Positions 14,391-21,144 of a stretch of DNA of 24,424 nt are shown here, in pieces. The notes beneath the pieces were generated by a model, which saw only the letters and a program-made list of their open reading frames with translations, had not been told where the DNA came from and searched no databases. Every line of letters starts with the position of its first letter. Position 1 is the first letter of the stretch. The stretch lies in the NCBI GenBank assembly GCA_035455445.1, contig DATIFC010000061.1, positions 1 through 24,424 on the forward strand. Direction: 5' to 3'. This DNA is from AC-32 sp035455445 (GTDB lineage: Bacteria > Actinomycetota > Thermoleophilia > Gaiellales > Gaiellaceae). The position numbers and the translations under genes are program-made.

Positions 14391-16292
14391 ATGCTCAGGG
14401 CGCTGGATCGCTGGGCGGCTTGGCTGCTGCTCGGCGCCGGCGGGACCCTGGCGGCGGTCTCGGCGCTCTTCTCGGCAGGCTCGTCCGGCGGGCGGCTGGC
14501 GTGGATCGGCCTCGCCGCGCTCGTGCTCGCGACGGCGGTCGTGGCGGGCGCGCTCGCGGGGCTGCCGCGACCGGCGCTCTCGCGCGAGGCCGTGGCGGCG
14601 CTGGCCTTCCTCGTCGCCTTCGTCGCCTGGACCGGGATCTCGGTGGTCTGGTCGATCCAGGGCGACCGCTCGTGGGCCTACCTGAACCGAGGGCTCGTGT
14701 ACGTGCTGCTCGCGGTGGTCGGGCTGTGGCTCGGGCCGTGGCTGCGCGAATGGGCCTACGTCCTCGCGGGCGCCCTCGCCCTGCCGCTGGGATGGGCGCT
14801 GCTGGGGAAGGCGGTTCCGGCGCTCGGCTCGTCGGGCCGGATCGCGCGGCTCAGCTCGCCGATCGGATACTGGAACGCGCTCGGGCTGCTGTTCGCGATG
14901 GCGCTGCCGCTCGCCCTCTGGCTGGGCGCCCAGCGGGAGCACCGGCACTGGCTGCGCGCGGCGGGTGTGGTCTACGCCTACGCGCTCGTCGTCGGGCTGC
15001 TGCTGACCTACTCGCGCGGCGGCGTGCTCGCCGCAGGGGTCGCGGCTGCCCTCTGGCTCGTGCTCGGCTCGCCGCGCATCGAGAGCGCGGCGGGGCTGCT
15101 CCTGGGCGGCGGCGCGGGGCTCGGCGTGGCGGCCTGGGCGTTCACGCGCCCTGGCCTGACGACCGACCGCGCGGCGCATTCGCTGCGCGCCCACGACGGG
15201 GCCTGGTTCGGGCTCGTCTTCTGCCTGGCCGCGGTCGCGGTGGCGGCGATCGCCTACCTCGGCTCGCTGATGGAGGAGCGGCGGCCGCTGAGCGACGCGC
15301 GGCGCCGGCTCGTCGGGCGAATCGCGCTCGGAGTGCTTTGCGCCGGGGTCGCGGCGGGAGTCGTCGCGCTCGTCGTCGAGGCGAAGCCGGAAGGCTGGTT
15401 CCGGGAGTTCACCGCCCAGTCCAGCAACGCCTCGCTCCAGGGCGGGCCCCAGCATCTGGCAAACGTGAGCTCGTCGAGCCGCTGGCTCTGGTGGAAGGAG
15501 GCCTGGCACGCGTGGGAGGACCAGCCCTGGCGCGGCACCGGGGCCGGGAGCTTCGAGCTGACCCACCGGATGCTGCGGACGAACGACCTCGTCGTCACCG
15601 AGCCGCACGACGTGCCGCTGCAGTTCCTCAGCGAGACCGGCCTGGTCGGCTTCTTCCTCGCCCTCGTCTCGGTCGGGGCGGCTGCGGTCGGGGTCGGGCG
15701 GAGGCTGCGGGGCCGCGAGCCGGCCGTGGTCGCGCTGGCGTCGCTCGCGGCCGCGTACGTGCTCCACTCGCTCGTCGACTTCGACTGGGACTTCGTCGCC
15801 GTGACGGCGCCGTTCCTGCTCTCTGTGGGCGCGCTGCTCGGCGGGCCGGCGGTCCGGGACGAGCCGCGCCCCGTCTGGTCGCCCGTCCCGGTCGCGGTCG
15901 GCGCTGTCCTCGCGCTCTCGCTGCTGACGCCGTGGTTCGCTCAGCGCGCGACCGACTCCGCCCGGGCGGCGATCGCCGACGGGCGGCCGCTGCGCGCCTA
16001 TCGGGAGGCCCGCGACGCCCGCTCGCTGAACCCGCTGGCGCTCGACCCGCTGCTCGTGCAGGCGGCCGCCCTCGAGCAGCTCGGCGACTTCCAGGGCGCC
16101 CGCGAGCGCTACGTCGAGGCGGTGCGGCTCCAGCCGCTCAACTGGCGCGCCTGGTACTTCCTCGGCGTCTTCGAGGCCGGGCTCCAGGACTCGCGCCGCG
16201 CGCTCCCGCCGCTGGAGCGGGCTGTGCAGCTCGATCCACGGAACCCGGTCACGCGGGCCGCTCTGCAGCAGGCTCGGGCCGCGACCGGCTGA
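14391..16292 (+). CDS. O-antigen ligase/polymerase-like membrane protein with C-terminal TPRs
   Basis: 633 residues with about a dozen hydrophobic segments. Signature parts are SPIGYWNALGLLFAMALPLA (near residue 155), LLTYSRGGVLAAG (near 205) and a long extracytoplasmic loop with SSSRWLWWKEAW...GTGAGSFE...TEPHDVPLQFLSETG (about 360-415), the Wzy_C/WaaL-type catalytic-loop pattern with Arg and His. The last 75 residues form TPR-like helices (ALEQLGDFQGARERYVEAV, FEAGLQDSRRALPPLERAV). The family ligates or polymerises lipid-linked glycans at the outer membrane-face. In a Gram-positive-type cell the acceptor may be a secreted polysaccharide or glycoprotein. The next gene on the same strand starts 50 bp later but has its own -10 and ribosome binding site. 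Confidence 0.9.
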   Translation: MLRALDRWAAWLLLGAGGTLAAVSALFSAGSSGGRLAWIGLAALVLATAVVAGALAGLPRPALSREAVAALAFLVAFVAWTGISVVWSIQGDRSWAYLNRGLVYVLLAVVGLWLGPWLREWAYVLAGALALPLGWALLGKAVPALGSSGRIARLSSPIGYWNALGLLFAMALPLALWLGAQREHRHWLRAAGVVYAYALVVGLLLTYSRGGVLAAGVAAALWLVLGSPRIESAAGLLLGGGAGLGVAAWAFTRPGLTTDRAAHSLRAHDGAWFGLVFCLAAVAVAAIAYLGSLMEERRPLSDARRRLVGRIALGVLCAGVAAGVVALVVEAKPEGWFREFTAQSSNASLQGGPQHLANVSSSSRWLWWKEAWHAWEDQPWRGTGAGSFELTHRMLRTNDLVVTEPHDVPLQFLSETGLVGFFLALVSVGAAAVGVGRRLRGREPAVVALASLAAAYVLHSLVDFDWDFVAVTAPFLLSVGALLGGPAVRDEPRPVWSPVPVAVGAVLALSLLTPWFAQRATDSARAAIADGRPLRAYREARDARSLNPLALDPLLVQAAALEQLGDFQGARERYVEAVRLQPLNWRAWYFLGVFEAGLQDSRRALPPLERAVQLDPRNPVTRAALQQARAATG

Positions 16293-16304
16293 GCCGCAGG
16301 GGTC

Positions 16305-16310
16305 TAGACT
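16305..16310 (+). promoter_or_regulatory. possible -10 hexamer (TAGACT) for the ScyD/ScyE-like gene
   Basis: TAGACT lies in the 50-bp gap after the O-antigen-ligase gene. A start about 7 nt downstream would give a leader of roughly 26 nt that contains the AAGGGGGAA ribosome binding site before ATG 16343. This would allow expression separately from the upstream gene. Confidence 0.4.
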
Positions 16311-16342
16311 CCGGCCGACCGAACCAGAAGAAGGGGGAACGA

Positions 16343-17533
16343 ATGCGGCGAATGACCATCGCGCTGTCGGCCGGAGCGCTGCTGCTCGGCGCCGTCGGCA
16401 GCGGCACCGCTCTCGCCAAGCACAACCCCGGCCACGGGCACAAGCACGGAACTCCCGGCGTCTCGCTGTACGCCAGCGGGTTCAACAACCCGCGGGGCCT
16501 GACGTTCGGCCCCGGCCGGAACCTCTACGTCGCCGAGGGCGGCCTCGGCGGGACACACAGCTCCGCCGGCGATCCGTGCCCGCAGGCGCACGGGGCCGCG
16601 GCGCCGTACTTCGGCAGCTCGAACGACCCGGTGCTGGGCGGCCGCATCTCGCAGGTGGACTCGCACGGCACCGTCTCGACGGTCGTGAGCGGCCTGCCCT
16701 CGAGCCAGACCTCGCCCGCGCTCGGCAGCCTCGTGAGCGGCGTCTCGGCCGTCGCCTTCGTCGGGCACAAGCTCTACGGCCTGCTCGCCGGGGCCGGCTG
16801 CTCGCACGGAGTCCCGGACGTGCCGAACGGCGTCTTCCGCGTCAACTCGAACGGCAGCTGGACGATGATCGCGAACCTGAGCGCCTACCTCGCGACGCAT
16901 CCGGCGGCGAACCCGGACGACGAGGACTTCGAGCCGGACGGCACCTGGTACAGCATGACCTCGCTGGGCCGGGCGCTCTACCCGATGGACTCGAACCACG
17001 GCGAGCTCGCCCGCGTCACGCCGGGCGGGAACGTCAGCCGGGTTCTCGACATCTCGTCCAAGCTCGGGCACGTCGTCCCGACGGCGATCGTCCCGATCGG
17101 CTCCGGCCACGGCAAGGGACACGGCCACCACGGCCACCGGTGGGCGCACGACAACCACGGTCATCCGGCGTTCTACATCGCGAACCTGGGCGTCTTCGGC
17201 CCCGAGGACGGCATGGTTCCGAACGAAAGCGTCTGGAAGCTGACGGGCAGGAAGGTGCGCCTGCGCGCGTCGGGCCTCGAGCAGGTGCTCGGGCTCGCCC
17301 GCGTGCGCGGCAGCCTCTACGCACTCGAGTCGAGCTCGACGCCCGGCGGCCCGACCCCGGGCACGGGCACGATCGTCCGCGTGGGCGAGCACGGCCAGCT
17401 GAAGACGGTGGTATCCGGCCTCGTCTTCCCGACCGGGATGACGGCCGGCCCCGACGGCGCGCTCTACGTCTCCGAGCAGGGGTTCGGCTTCCCTGCCGGC
17501 CAGGGCCGCGTCGTGCGGGTCGCCCTGCACTAG
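16343..17533 (+). CDS. secreted ScyD/ScyE-like beta-propeller protein with His-rich segments
   Basis: 396 residues with a clear signal peptide (MRRMTIALSAGALLLGAVGS, cleavage after ALA-25). The mature chain has repeated propeller-blade patterns: ASGFNNPRGLTFGPGRNLYVAEGG, ISQVDSHGTVSTVVSGLPS, GVFRVNSNGSWTMIANL, TGMTAGPDGALYVSEQG. These fit the ScyD/ScyE family, named from scytonemin clusters but widespread and mostly of unknown role. Two His-rich tracts stand out: HNPGHGHKHG at the mature N-terminus and GHGKGHGHHGHRWAHDNHGH at about 253-275, suggesting metal binding. A strong AAGGGGGAA site precedes the ATG. The gene ends 6 bp before a strong hairpin. Confidence 0.88.
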   Translation: MRRMTIALSAGALLLGAVGSGTALAKHNPGHGHKHGTPGVSLYASGFNNPRGLTFGPGRNLYVAEGGLGGTHSSAGDPCPQAHGAAAPYFGSSNDPVLGGRISQVDSHGTVSTVVSGLPSSQTSPALGSLVSGVSAVAFVGHKLYGLLAGAGCSHGVPDVPNGVFRVNSNGSWTMIANLSAYLATHPAANPDDEDFEPDGTWYSMTSLGRALYPMDSNHGELARVTPGGNVSRVLDISSKLGHVVPTAIVPIGSGHGKGHGHHGHRWAHDNHGHPAFYIANLGVFGPEDGMVPNESVWKLTGRKVRLRASGLEQVLGLARVRGSLYALESSSTPGGPTPGTGTIVRVGEHGQLKTVVSGLVFPTGMTAGPDGALYVSEQGFGFPAGQGRVVRVALH

Positions 17534-17539
17534 CGCCTC

Positions 17540-17580
17540 GCGCGCCCGGGCCGGCGGCAAGTCAGCCGGCCCGGGCGCGC
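17540..17580 (+). terminator. 16-bp perfect GC hairpin after the ScyD/ScyE-like gene
   Basis: GCGCGCCCGGGCCGGC (17540-17555) pairs without mismatch with 17565-17580 across a 9-nt loop. It begins 6 bp past the stop codon. There is no T tract, which is common for intrinsic-terminator-like hairpins of high-GC actinobacteria. It may also shield against read-through from the convergent methyltransferase gene. Confidence 0.7.
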
Positions 17581-17581
17581 A

Positions 17582-17688
17582 GTGTCCCCAGACGGTGTCT
17601 GACACCCGCCGGGTGCGAGGGACCGTCCGCGCAAGGGCGGCTGTGGAACCCGCGTCACACTCTCGTTTGCGTGTCTGGCACAGGGACG
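17582..17688. repeat. REP/MITE-like segment with GTGTCTGRCAC palindromes
   Basis: GGTGTCTGACACC (17594-17606) is a perfect 6+1+6 palindrome preceded by TGTCCCCAGAC. About 77 nt further, GTGTCTGGCAC (17671-17681) is a near copy followed by AGGGAC, so the two ends are imperfect inverted repeats (GTCCC outward on each side). The segment lies between the hairpin at 17540-17580 and the stop codon of the convergent methyltransferase gene. Such TGTCAGACACC repeats are reminiscent of elements mobilised by REP-associated transposases, but none is present; no coding was found. Confidence 0.5.
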
Positions 17689-17694
17689 GCGGCG

Positions 17695-18432
17695 TTATGT
17701 CGCGCGCGCCCTGAGCCAGATCTGCGTCCAGAAGGGCGCGAGCAGCCGGTAGACGATCGGCTCGGCGAGGTGCGCGGCCGTGTCGGCGAGGCCGTTGGAG
17801 AAGAGCCTCTTTCGGTTGTTGTGAAAGCGGCGAATATCGGTGAAGCCGGCCTCGCGCAGGAGCCGCTTGAGGCGGTGCGGGCTGTAGCCGAGCTCGGTCG
17901 TGCCGTAGGCGGCCGAGGCGCCGCGGCCCTGATAGCGCTGCTTCCAGTTCGGCTCGACGAGTAGCAGCCGGCCGTCCGGCTTCAGCGCCCGCCGGGCCGC
18001 GGCGAGCACCAGGCCGGGCCGCTCGCTGTGGTGGAGCGCGTCGTAGAGCAGGCAGGCGTCGAAGCGCCGGCCGAGGTCGAGCTGCTCGTAGTCGCCCGCC
18101 TCGAAGGTGACGTCGAGCCCCTCGCGCTCGGCCTCCGCCCGGGCGATCTCGATCATCTCCGGCGAGATGTCGTAGCCCTCGGCGTGGACGCCGTGGCGGG
18201 CCGCGAAGCGCGTCATCCAGCCCGACCCGCAGCCGAGCTCGACGAGGCTCGAGCCCGCGTGCAGGTCGAGCAGCTGCAGCACGTAGCCGAAGTCGATCAG
18301 GAAGCGCGCGGTCTCCCGCGGGTGGTGCCCGAACGGCTTCGAGCGGATCCACTTGCGCCCTGTCTCGCCGACTGCGCTCGGGTAGTCGATCTCCGCCTGC
18401 TTGCGGGAGTCGCCGGCCACGGGCTCGATCAT
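17695..18432 (-). CDS. class I SAM-dependent methyltransferase
   Basis: 245 residues, cytosolic. The Rossmann-fold motifs are clear: motif I LVELGCGSGW (63-72) for SAM binding, acidic Asp 88 in GYDIS at the end of strand 2, GDYEQLDL (Asp 114), and DACLLYDALHHSERPG followed by LKPDGRLLLVEP, the post-motif region of Methyltransf_11/25-type enzymes. The C-terminal part, with GYSPHRLKRLLREAGF and a hydrophobic end, may shape the substrate pocket. The substrate is not evident; lipid, quinone or glycan intermediates are possible. The ATG is 17 bp from the divergent coxB start. Nothing shows a direct role in the oxidase, though a quinone- or haem-related role cannot be excluded. Confidence 0.9.
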   Translation of the reverse strand: MIEPVAGDSRKQAEIDYPSAVGETGRKWIRSKPFGHHPRETARFLIDFGYVLQLLDLHAGSSLVELGCGSGWMTRFAARHGVHAEGYDISPEMIEIARAEAEREGLDVTFEAGDYEQLDLGRRFDACLLYDALHHSERPGLVLAAARRALKPDGRLLLVEPNWKQRYQGRGASAAYGTTELGYSPHRLKRLLREAGFTDIRRFHNNRKRLFSNGLADTAAHLAEPIVYRLLAPFWTQIWLRARAT

Positions 18433-18456
18433 AGGCCGACGCTCGGTTTATGATCG
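18426..18456. promoter_or_regulatory. divergent start region with 8-bp inverted repeat spanning both start codons
   Basis: CGATCATA (18426-18433) and TATGATCG (18449-18456) are exact inverted copies and contain the start codons of the divergent methyltransferase and coxB genes, only 17 bp apart. TAGGCC (18432-18437, plus) and TAAACC (18450-18445, minus) could act as weak -10 elements, each 12 nt from the start it would serve and overlapping the opposite start. No ribosome binding site fits either gene. Coordinated leaderless transcription is inferred. Confidence 0.4.
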
Positions 18457-18980
18457 GCCGGCGCTTGGGCCGGACAGCGCTCATCATCGCCGTCTCCTAC
18501 GTCGTCGCGACCGTGCTCGTGACGGTGATCGGCGTCGTGGTCGCCGCCTCGACGCGGGCCCGCGGCGAGCCCGACCTCCAGAAGCTGCGCGAGCGCGAGA
18601 AGACCTGGTTCGTCGTCGCGGTCGCCCTCCTGACGGCCCTGCTCTTCGCGACCATCTTCTTCACGCCGTACGGCAAGGGCGCGGGGAAGCCCGGCGCACA
18701 GGTCGTGAACATCAGGGGTGTCCAGTTCGCGTGGCTCGTCCGCGGCCGGCCGCGCGCGGGCGAGCCGGTGCAGTTCAACCTCACCTCCGCCGACGTGAAC
18801 CACAACCTCGGCCTCTACACACGTGACTGGAAGCTGCTCTTCCAGGTCCAGGTCGTCCCCGGCAGGACGCAGAAGTACGTCTACACCTTCGACAAGCCGG
18901 GCTCCTACCGGCTGGTGTGCCTCGAGTTCTGCGGGCTGGACCACCACCTGATGAACACGCTGCTGCGGGTGGGCGCGTGA
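18450..18980 (+). CDS. coxB: cytochrome c oxidase subunit II (CuA-binding)
   Basis: A short, 176-residue subunit II. Two membrane helices (about 10-33 and 52-72) are followed by an extracytoplasmic cupredoxin domain with the complete CuA site: His 118 in DVNHNLGLY and CLEFCGLDHHLM supplying Cys 157, Glu 159, Cys 161, His 165 and Met 168. CuA accepts electrons from cytochrome c and passes them to subunit I. The chain ends eight residues after Met 168, so there is no C-terminal cytochrome c domain of the caa3 kind; that domain is on subunit I encoded 82 bp downstream. The small size resembles B-family (ba3-like) oxidases. The start is ATG 18450, directly opposite the methyltransferase start. 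Confidence 0.95.
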   Translation: MIGRRLGRTALIIAVSYVVATVLVTVIGVVVAASTRARGEPDLQKLREREKTWFVVAVALLTALLFATIFFTPYGKGAGKPGAQVVNIRGVQFAWLVRGRPRAGEPVQFNLTSADVNHNLGLYTRDWKLLFQVQVVPGRTQKYVYTFDKPGSYRLVCLEFCGLDHHLMNTLLRVGA

Positions 18981-18994
18981 GCACGCTACGCGTT

Positions 18995-19046
18995 CGGTTC
19001 GGTTGGAGATCTCGGGTTGCACGCCGTGGCTCGGTCCAACGAACCG
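18995..19046 (+). repeat. imperfect inverted repeat in the coxB-coxA gap
   Basis: CGGTTCGGTTGGA (18995-19007) pairs with TCCAACGAACCG (19035-19046) with one bulged base and a 27-nt loop. It fills most of the 82-bp gap between the two oxidase genes and ends 16 nt before coxA, just upstream of its GTGAGG ribosome binding site. It could adjust the ratio of the two subunits by mRNA folding or processing; the effect is inferred. Confidence 0.45.
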
Positions 19047-19062
19047 CTCGTGAGGTTGCCCG

Positions 19063-21144
19063 ATGAGCGAGCCGGCGGCGATCGAGGGCCGCGAGCTCGA
19101 CCTCGCCCGCCGGCTGACCCTGCGGATCGTCCTCACGGCGACCGTGATCCTGCTGGTCGCCGGGTTGCTCGGAGTGCTGCTGCGCGACAGCCAGGCCGAC
19201 CTCGGCCGCCTCCCGCCGGAGTGGTTCTACGCGCTGATGACCGCGCACGGCCTGGGCGCGTTCGTCGGCTGGGCCGGCTTCGCCGTGATGGGCTTCGCGT
19301 ACTGGGTGCTGGCCCAGGTCGGCTTTCCGCTCGGGCGCTGGGGCCGCGTGCTCGGCGAGCTGACCTACTGGCTGATGGTGCTCGGCGTCGCCGGGATCGT
19401 CGTGACCACGCTGGTCTTCAAGTTCGGGGCCTCGTGGGTCTTCCTCTACCCCTTGCCGTTCCACGGCGCGGGTGTGTGGAGCGACGGGACGGCCGGGCTC
19501 TTCGCCTTCTCGGTGCTGCTCGTCGGGCTCTCGATCGTGACCTGGTGCCTCTCGATCCTCGCGATCGCGATTGGGCCGGCGCTGCACGCGGTCTCCCGCA
19601 ACCCGGGCAACCGGCTGCTCGTCGCGATGGGCTTCGGTTACCTCTGGCCGCGGCGCTTCGCCACCAACCCGCGCTCGGTGCCCTACCCGGTGATCCCGCT
19701 GGCGGTGATTGCGCTCGACATGGTCATCGCGACGCTGCCGCTGGCGGTGCTGCTCGTCGAGATGGTCGTTCAGGCGGCCGACCCGAGCGTCACCGTCGAC
19801 CCGCTGCTCGCGAAGAACGTGCTCTGGTTCTTCGGCCACCCCGTCGTCTACCTGCTGCTCTTCCCGGCGGTCGCGATCTACTACCTGCTCGTGCCGCGCT
19901 ACGCGGGCCGCCCGCTGGTCGCGGCCAACGTCATCACGGTGGGCTGGACGATCGCGGTGATCGCAAACGTGGTCGTCTGGGCGCACCACGTCTACCTCGA
20001 TTACCCGGTCGGCTCGCCGCAGGCCGCGATCAACACGGCGATGCAGCCGTTGACCTTCTCGCTGACGATCGTCTCCGCGCTCTCGCTCTACAGCCTGTTC
20101 ATGACCATGTACCGCTCGTCCTGGGTGTGGACCGGCGCCTCGACCGCGGTCTTCCTCGGGCTCGTGAGCTGGCTGCTCTCGGGCCTCTCGGGCGTCGTGA
20201 ACGCGACGATCGCCTTCGACGCGGTCGTGCACAACACGCTCTGGATCGTCGGGCACTTCCACCACATGGCGCTCCTGAACATCGGCTTCGTCGTCTTCGC
20301 GGGGATGTACGCCTTCGTTCCGGAGCTGATCGGCAAGCCGCTCTACAGCGACTCGCTCGCGAAGTGGCACATCTGGCTTACATTTCTCCTCGCCTTGGCG
20401 AACTCGGCGATCTGGTACGTGGAAGGGCTGGAGGGCGGGCCGCGCCGCTTCGCGGTGCTGCCGGATCGCTACGCCGCCTACCAGACGGCCGGCGTGCCGG
20501 TCTCCCTGGCGCTCGGCGCGGTGCAGCTGCTCTTCGTCTGGAACATGGTGCAGACGCTGCGCGGCGCGGGGGCGCGGAGCCTCGCGGACGTGGGCACGGC
20601 CGGCGGCGGCCGCCCGCCGCGGCGCAAGCGCCGCTGGACGGACGCGGCTGCGGAGGGGCTGGTCGTCGTGATCGTGCTCGGGCTGCTCGCGGTCGCCGCG
20701 TTCGTCGGCTGGATCGCCGGCCACGAGACGCGCACCGCGACGAAGACCGTCACCGTCGGTGCGACCTCGGGGACGACGGCGACCACCGGGACGACGACCA
20801 CGGCCACGACGGCGACCACCGGCACGACGGCGACCACCGGCACGACCGCGACCACCGGAACGACGACGGGCGGCGGCGGCTCGCTCGGCGGCGGCAACCC
20901 GGCCGCGGGCGAGGCGGTCTTCAAGAACAACGGCTGCGGCGGCTGCCACACGCTGCAGGCGGCGGGCACGAACGGCAACGTCGGGCCGAACCTCGACCAG
21001 AAGAAGCCGAAGCTCGCGCTCGTCATCGACCGCGTCACGCACGGCAAGGGCGCGATGCCCCCGTTCGCGGACACGCTCAGCGAGCAGCAGATCAAGGACG
21101 TCGCCGCGTACGTCGTGCAGTCGACGAGCGGCGGGGGCGGCTAG
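19063..21144 (+). CDS. coxA: haem-copper oxidase subunit I fused to a C-terminal cytochrome c domain
   Basis: 693 residues. About 12 membrane helices carry the oxidase centre: His 62 (TAHGLGAF, low-spin haem), His 259 and cross-link Tyr 263 in FGHPVVYLLLFP, CuB ligands His 308-309 in AHHVYLDYP, and GHFHH giving His 398 (high-spin haem) and His 400 (low-spin haem). GHPVVY instead of GHPEVY points to the B (ba3-like) family of proton-pumping O2 reductases. A further helix (532-551) and a Thr/Gly-rich linker (557-611) lead to a cytochrome c domain with CGGCH (Cys 625, Cys 628, His 629) and the sixth ligand Met 665 in AMPPF. This puts the electron-donating haem c outside the cell, tethered to subunit I. 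The ATG has GTGAGG upstream. The stop shares CTAG with convergent ctaG. Confidence 0.94.
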   Translation: MSEPAAIEGRELDLARRLTLRIVLTATVILLVAGLLGVLLRDSQADLGRLPPEWFYALMTAHGLGAFVGWAGFAVMGFAYWVLAQVGFPLGRWGRVLGELTYWLMVLGVAGIVVTTLVFKFGASWVFLYPLPFHGAGVWSDGTAGLFAFSVLLVGLSIVTWCLSILAIAIGPALHAVSRNPGNRLLVAMGFGYLWPRRFATNPRSVPYPVIPLAVIALDMVIATLPLAVLLVEMVVQAADPSVTVDPLLAKNVLWFFGHPVVYLLLFPAVAIYYLLVPRYAGRPLVAANVITVGWTIAVIANVVVWAHHVYLDYPVGSPQAAINTAMQPLTFSLTIVSALSLYSLFMTMYRSSWVWTGASTAVFLGLVSWLLSGLSGVVNATIAFDAVVHNTLWIVGHFHHMALLNIGFVVFAGMYAFVPELIGKPLYSDSLAKWHIWLTFLLALANSAIWYVEGLEGGPRRFAVLPDRYAAYQTAGVPVSLALGAVQLLFVWNMVQTLRGAGARSLADVGTAGGGRPPRRKRRWTDAAAEGLVVVIVLGLLAVAAFVGWIAGHETRTATKTVTVGATSGTTATTGTTTTATTATTGTTATTGTTATTGTTTGGGGSLGGGNPAAGEAVFKNNGCGGCHTLQAAGTNGNVGPNLDQKKPKLALVIDRVTHGKGAMPPFADTLSEQQIKDVAAYVVQSTSGGGG
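20773..20859 (+). repeat. 18-bp tandem repeat encoding the Thr-rich linker of subunit I
   Basis: The unit ACGACGGCGACCACCGGC occurs three times in a row with few changes (20806-20859) and once more at 20773-20790 after a 15-bp partial unit. It encodes TTATTG blocks in frame, so changes in copy number would lengthen or shorten the linker without a frameshift. Repeat slippage is an inference. Confidence 0.8.

Noticed and set aside
14252..16342. Upstream extension of the ScyD/ScyE-like frame through the O-antigen-ligase region
   Set aside because: The extension is a shadow in another frame; the ribosome binding site and signal peptide fix the start at 16343.
17540..17580. Large hairpin as end of a transposable element
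   Set aside because: It is a compact stem with a 9-nt loop right after a stop codon, so a terminator role explains it better.
20773..20859. Short direct repeats considered as a CRISPR array
   Set aside because: Units are contiguous without spacers and encode an in-frame Thr-rich linker.
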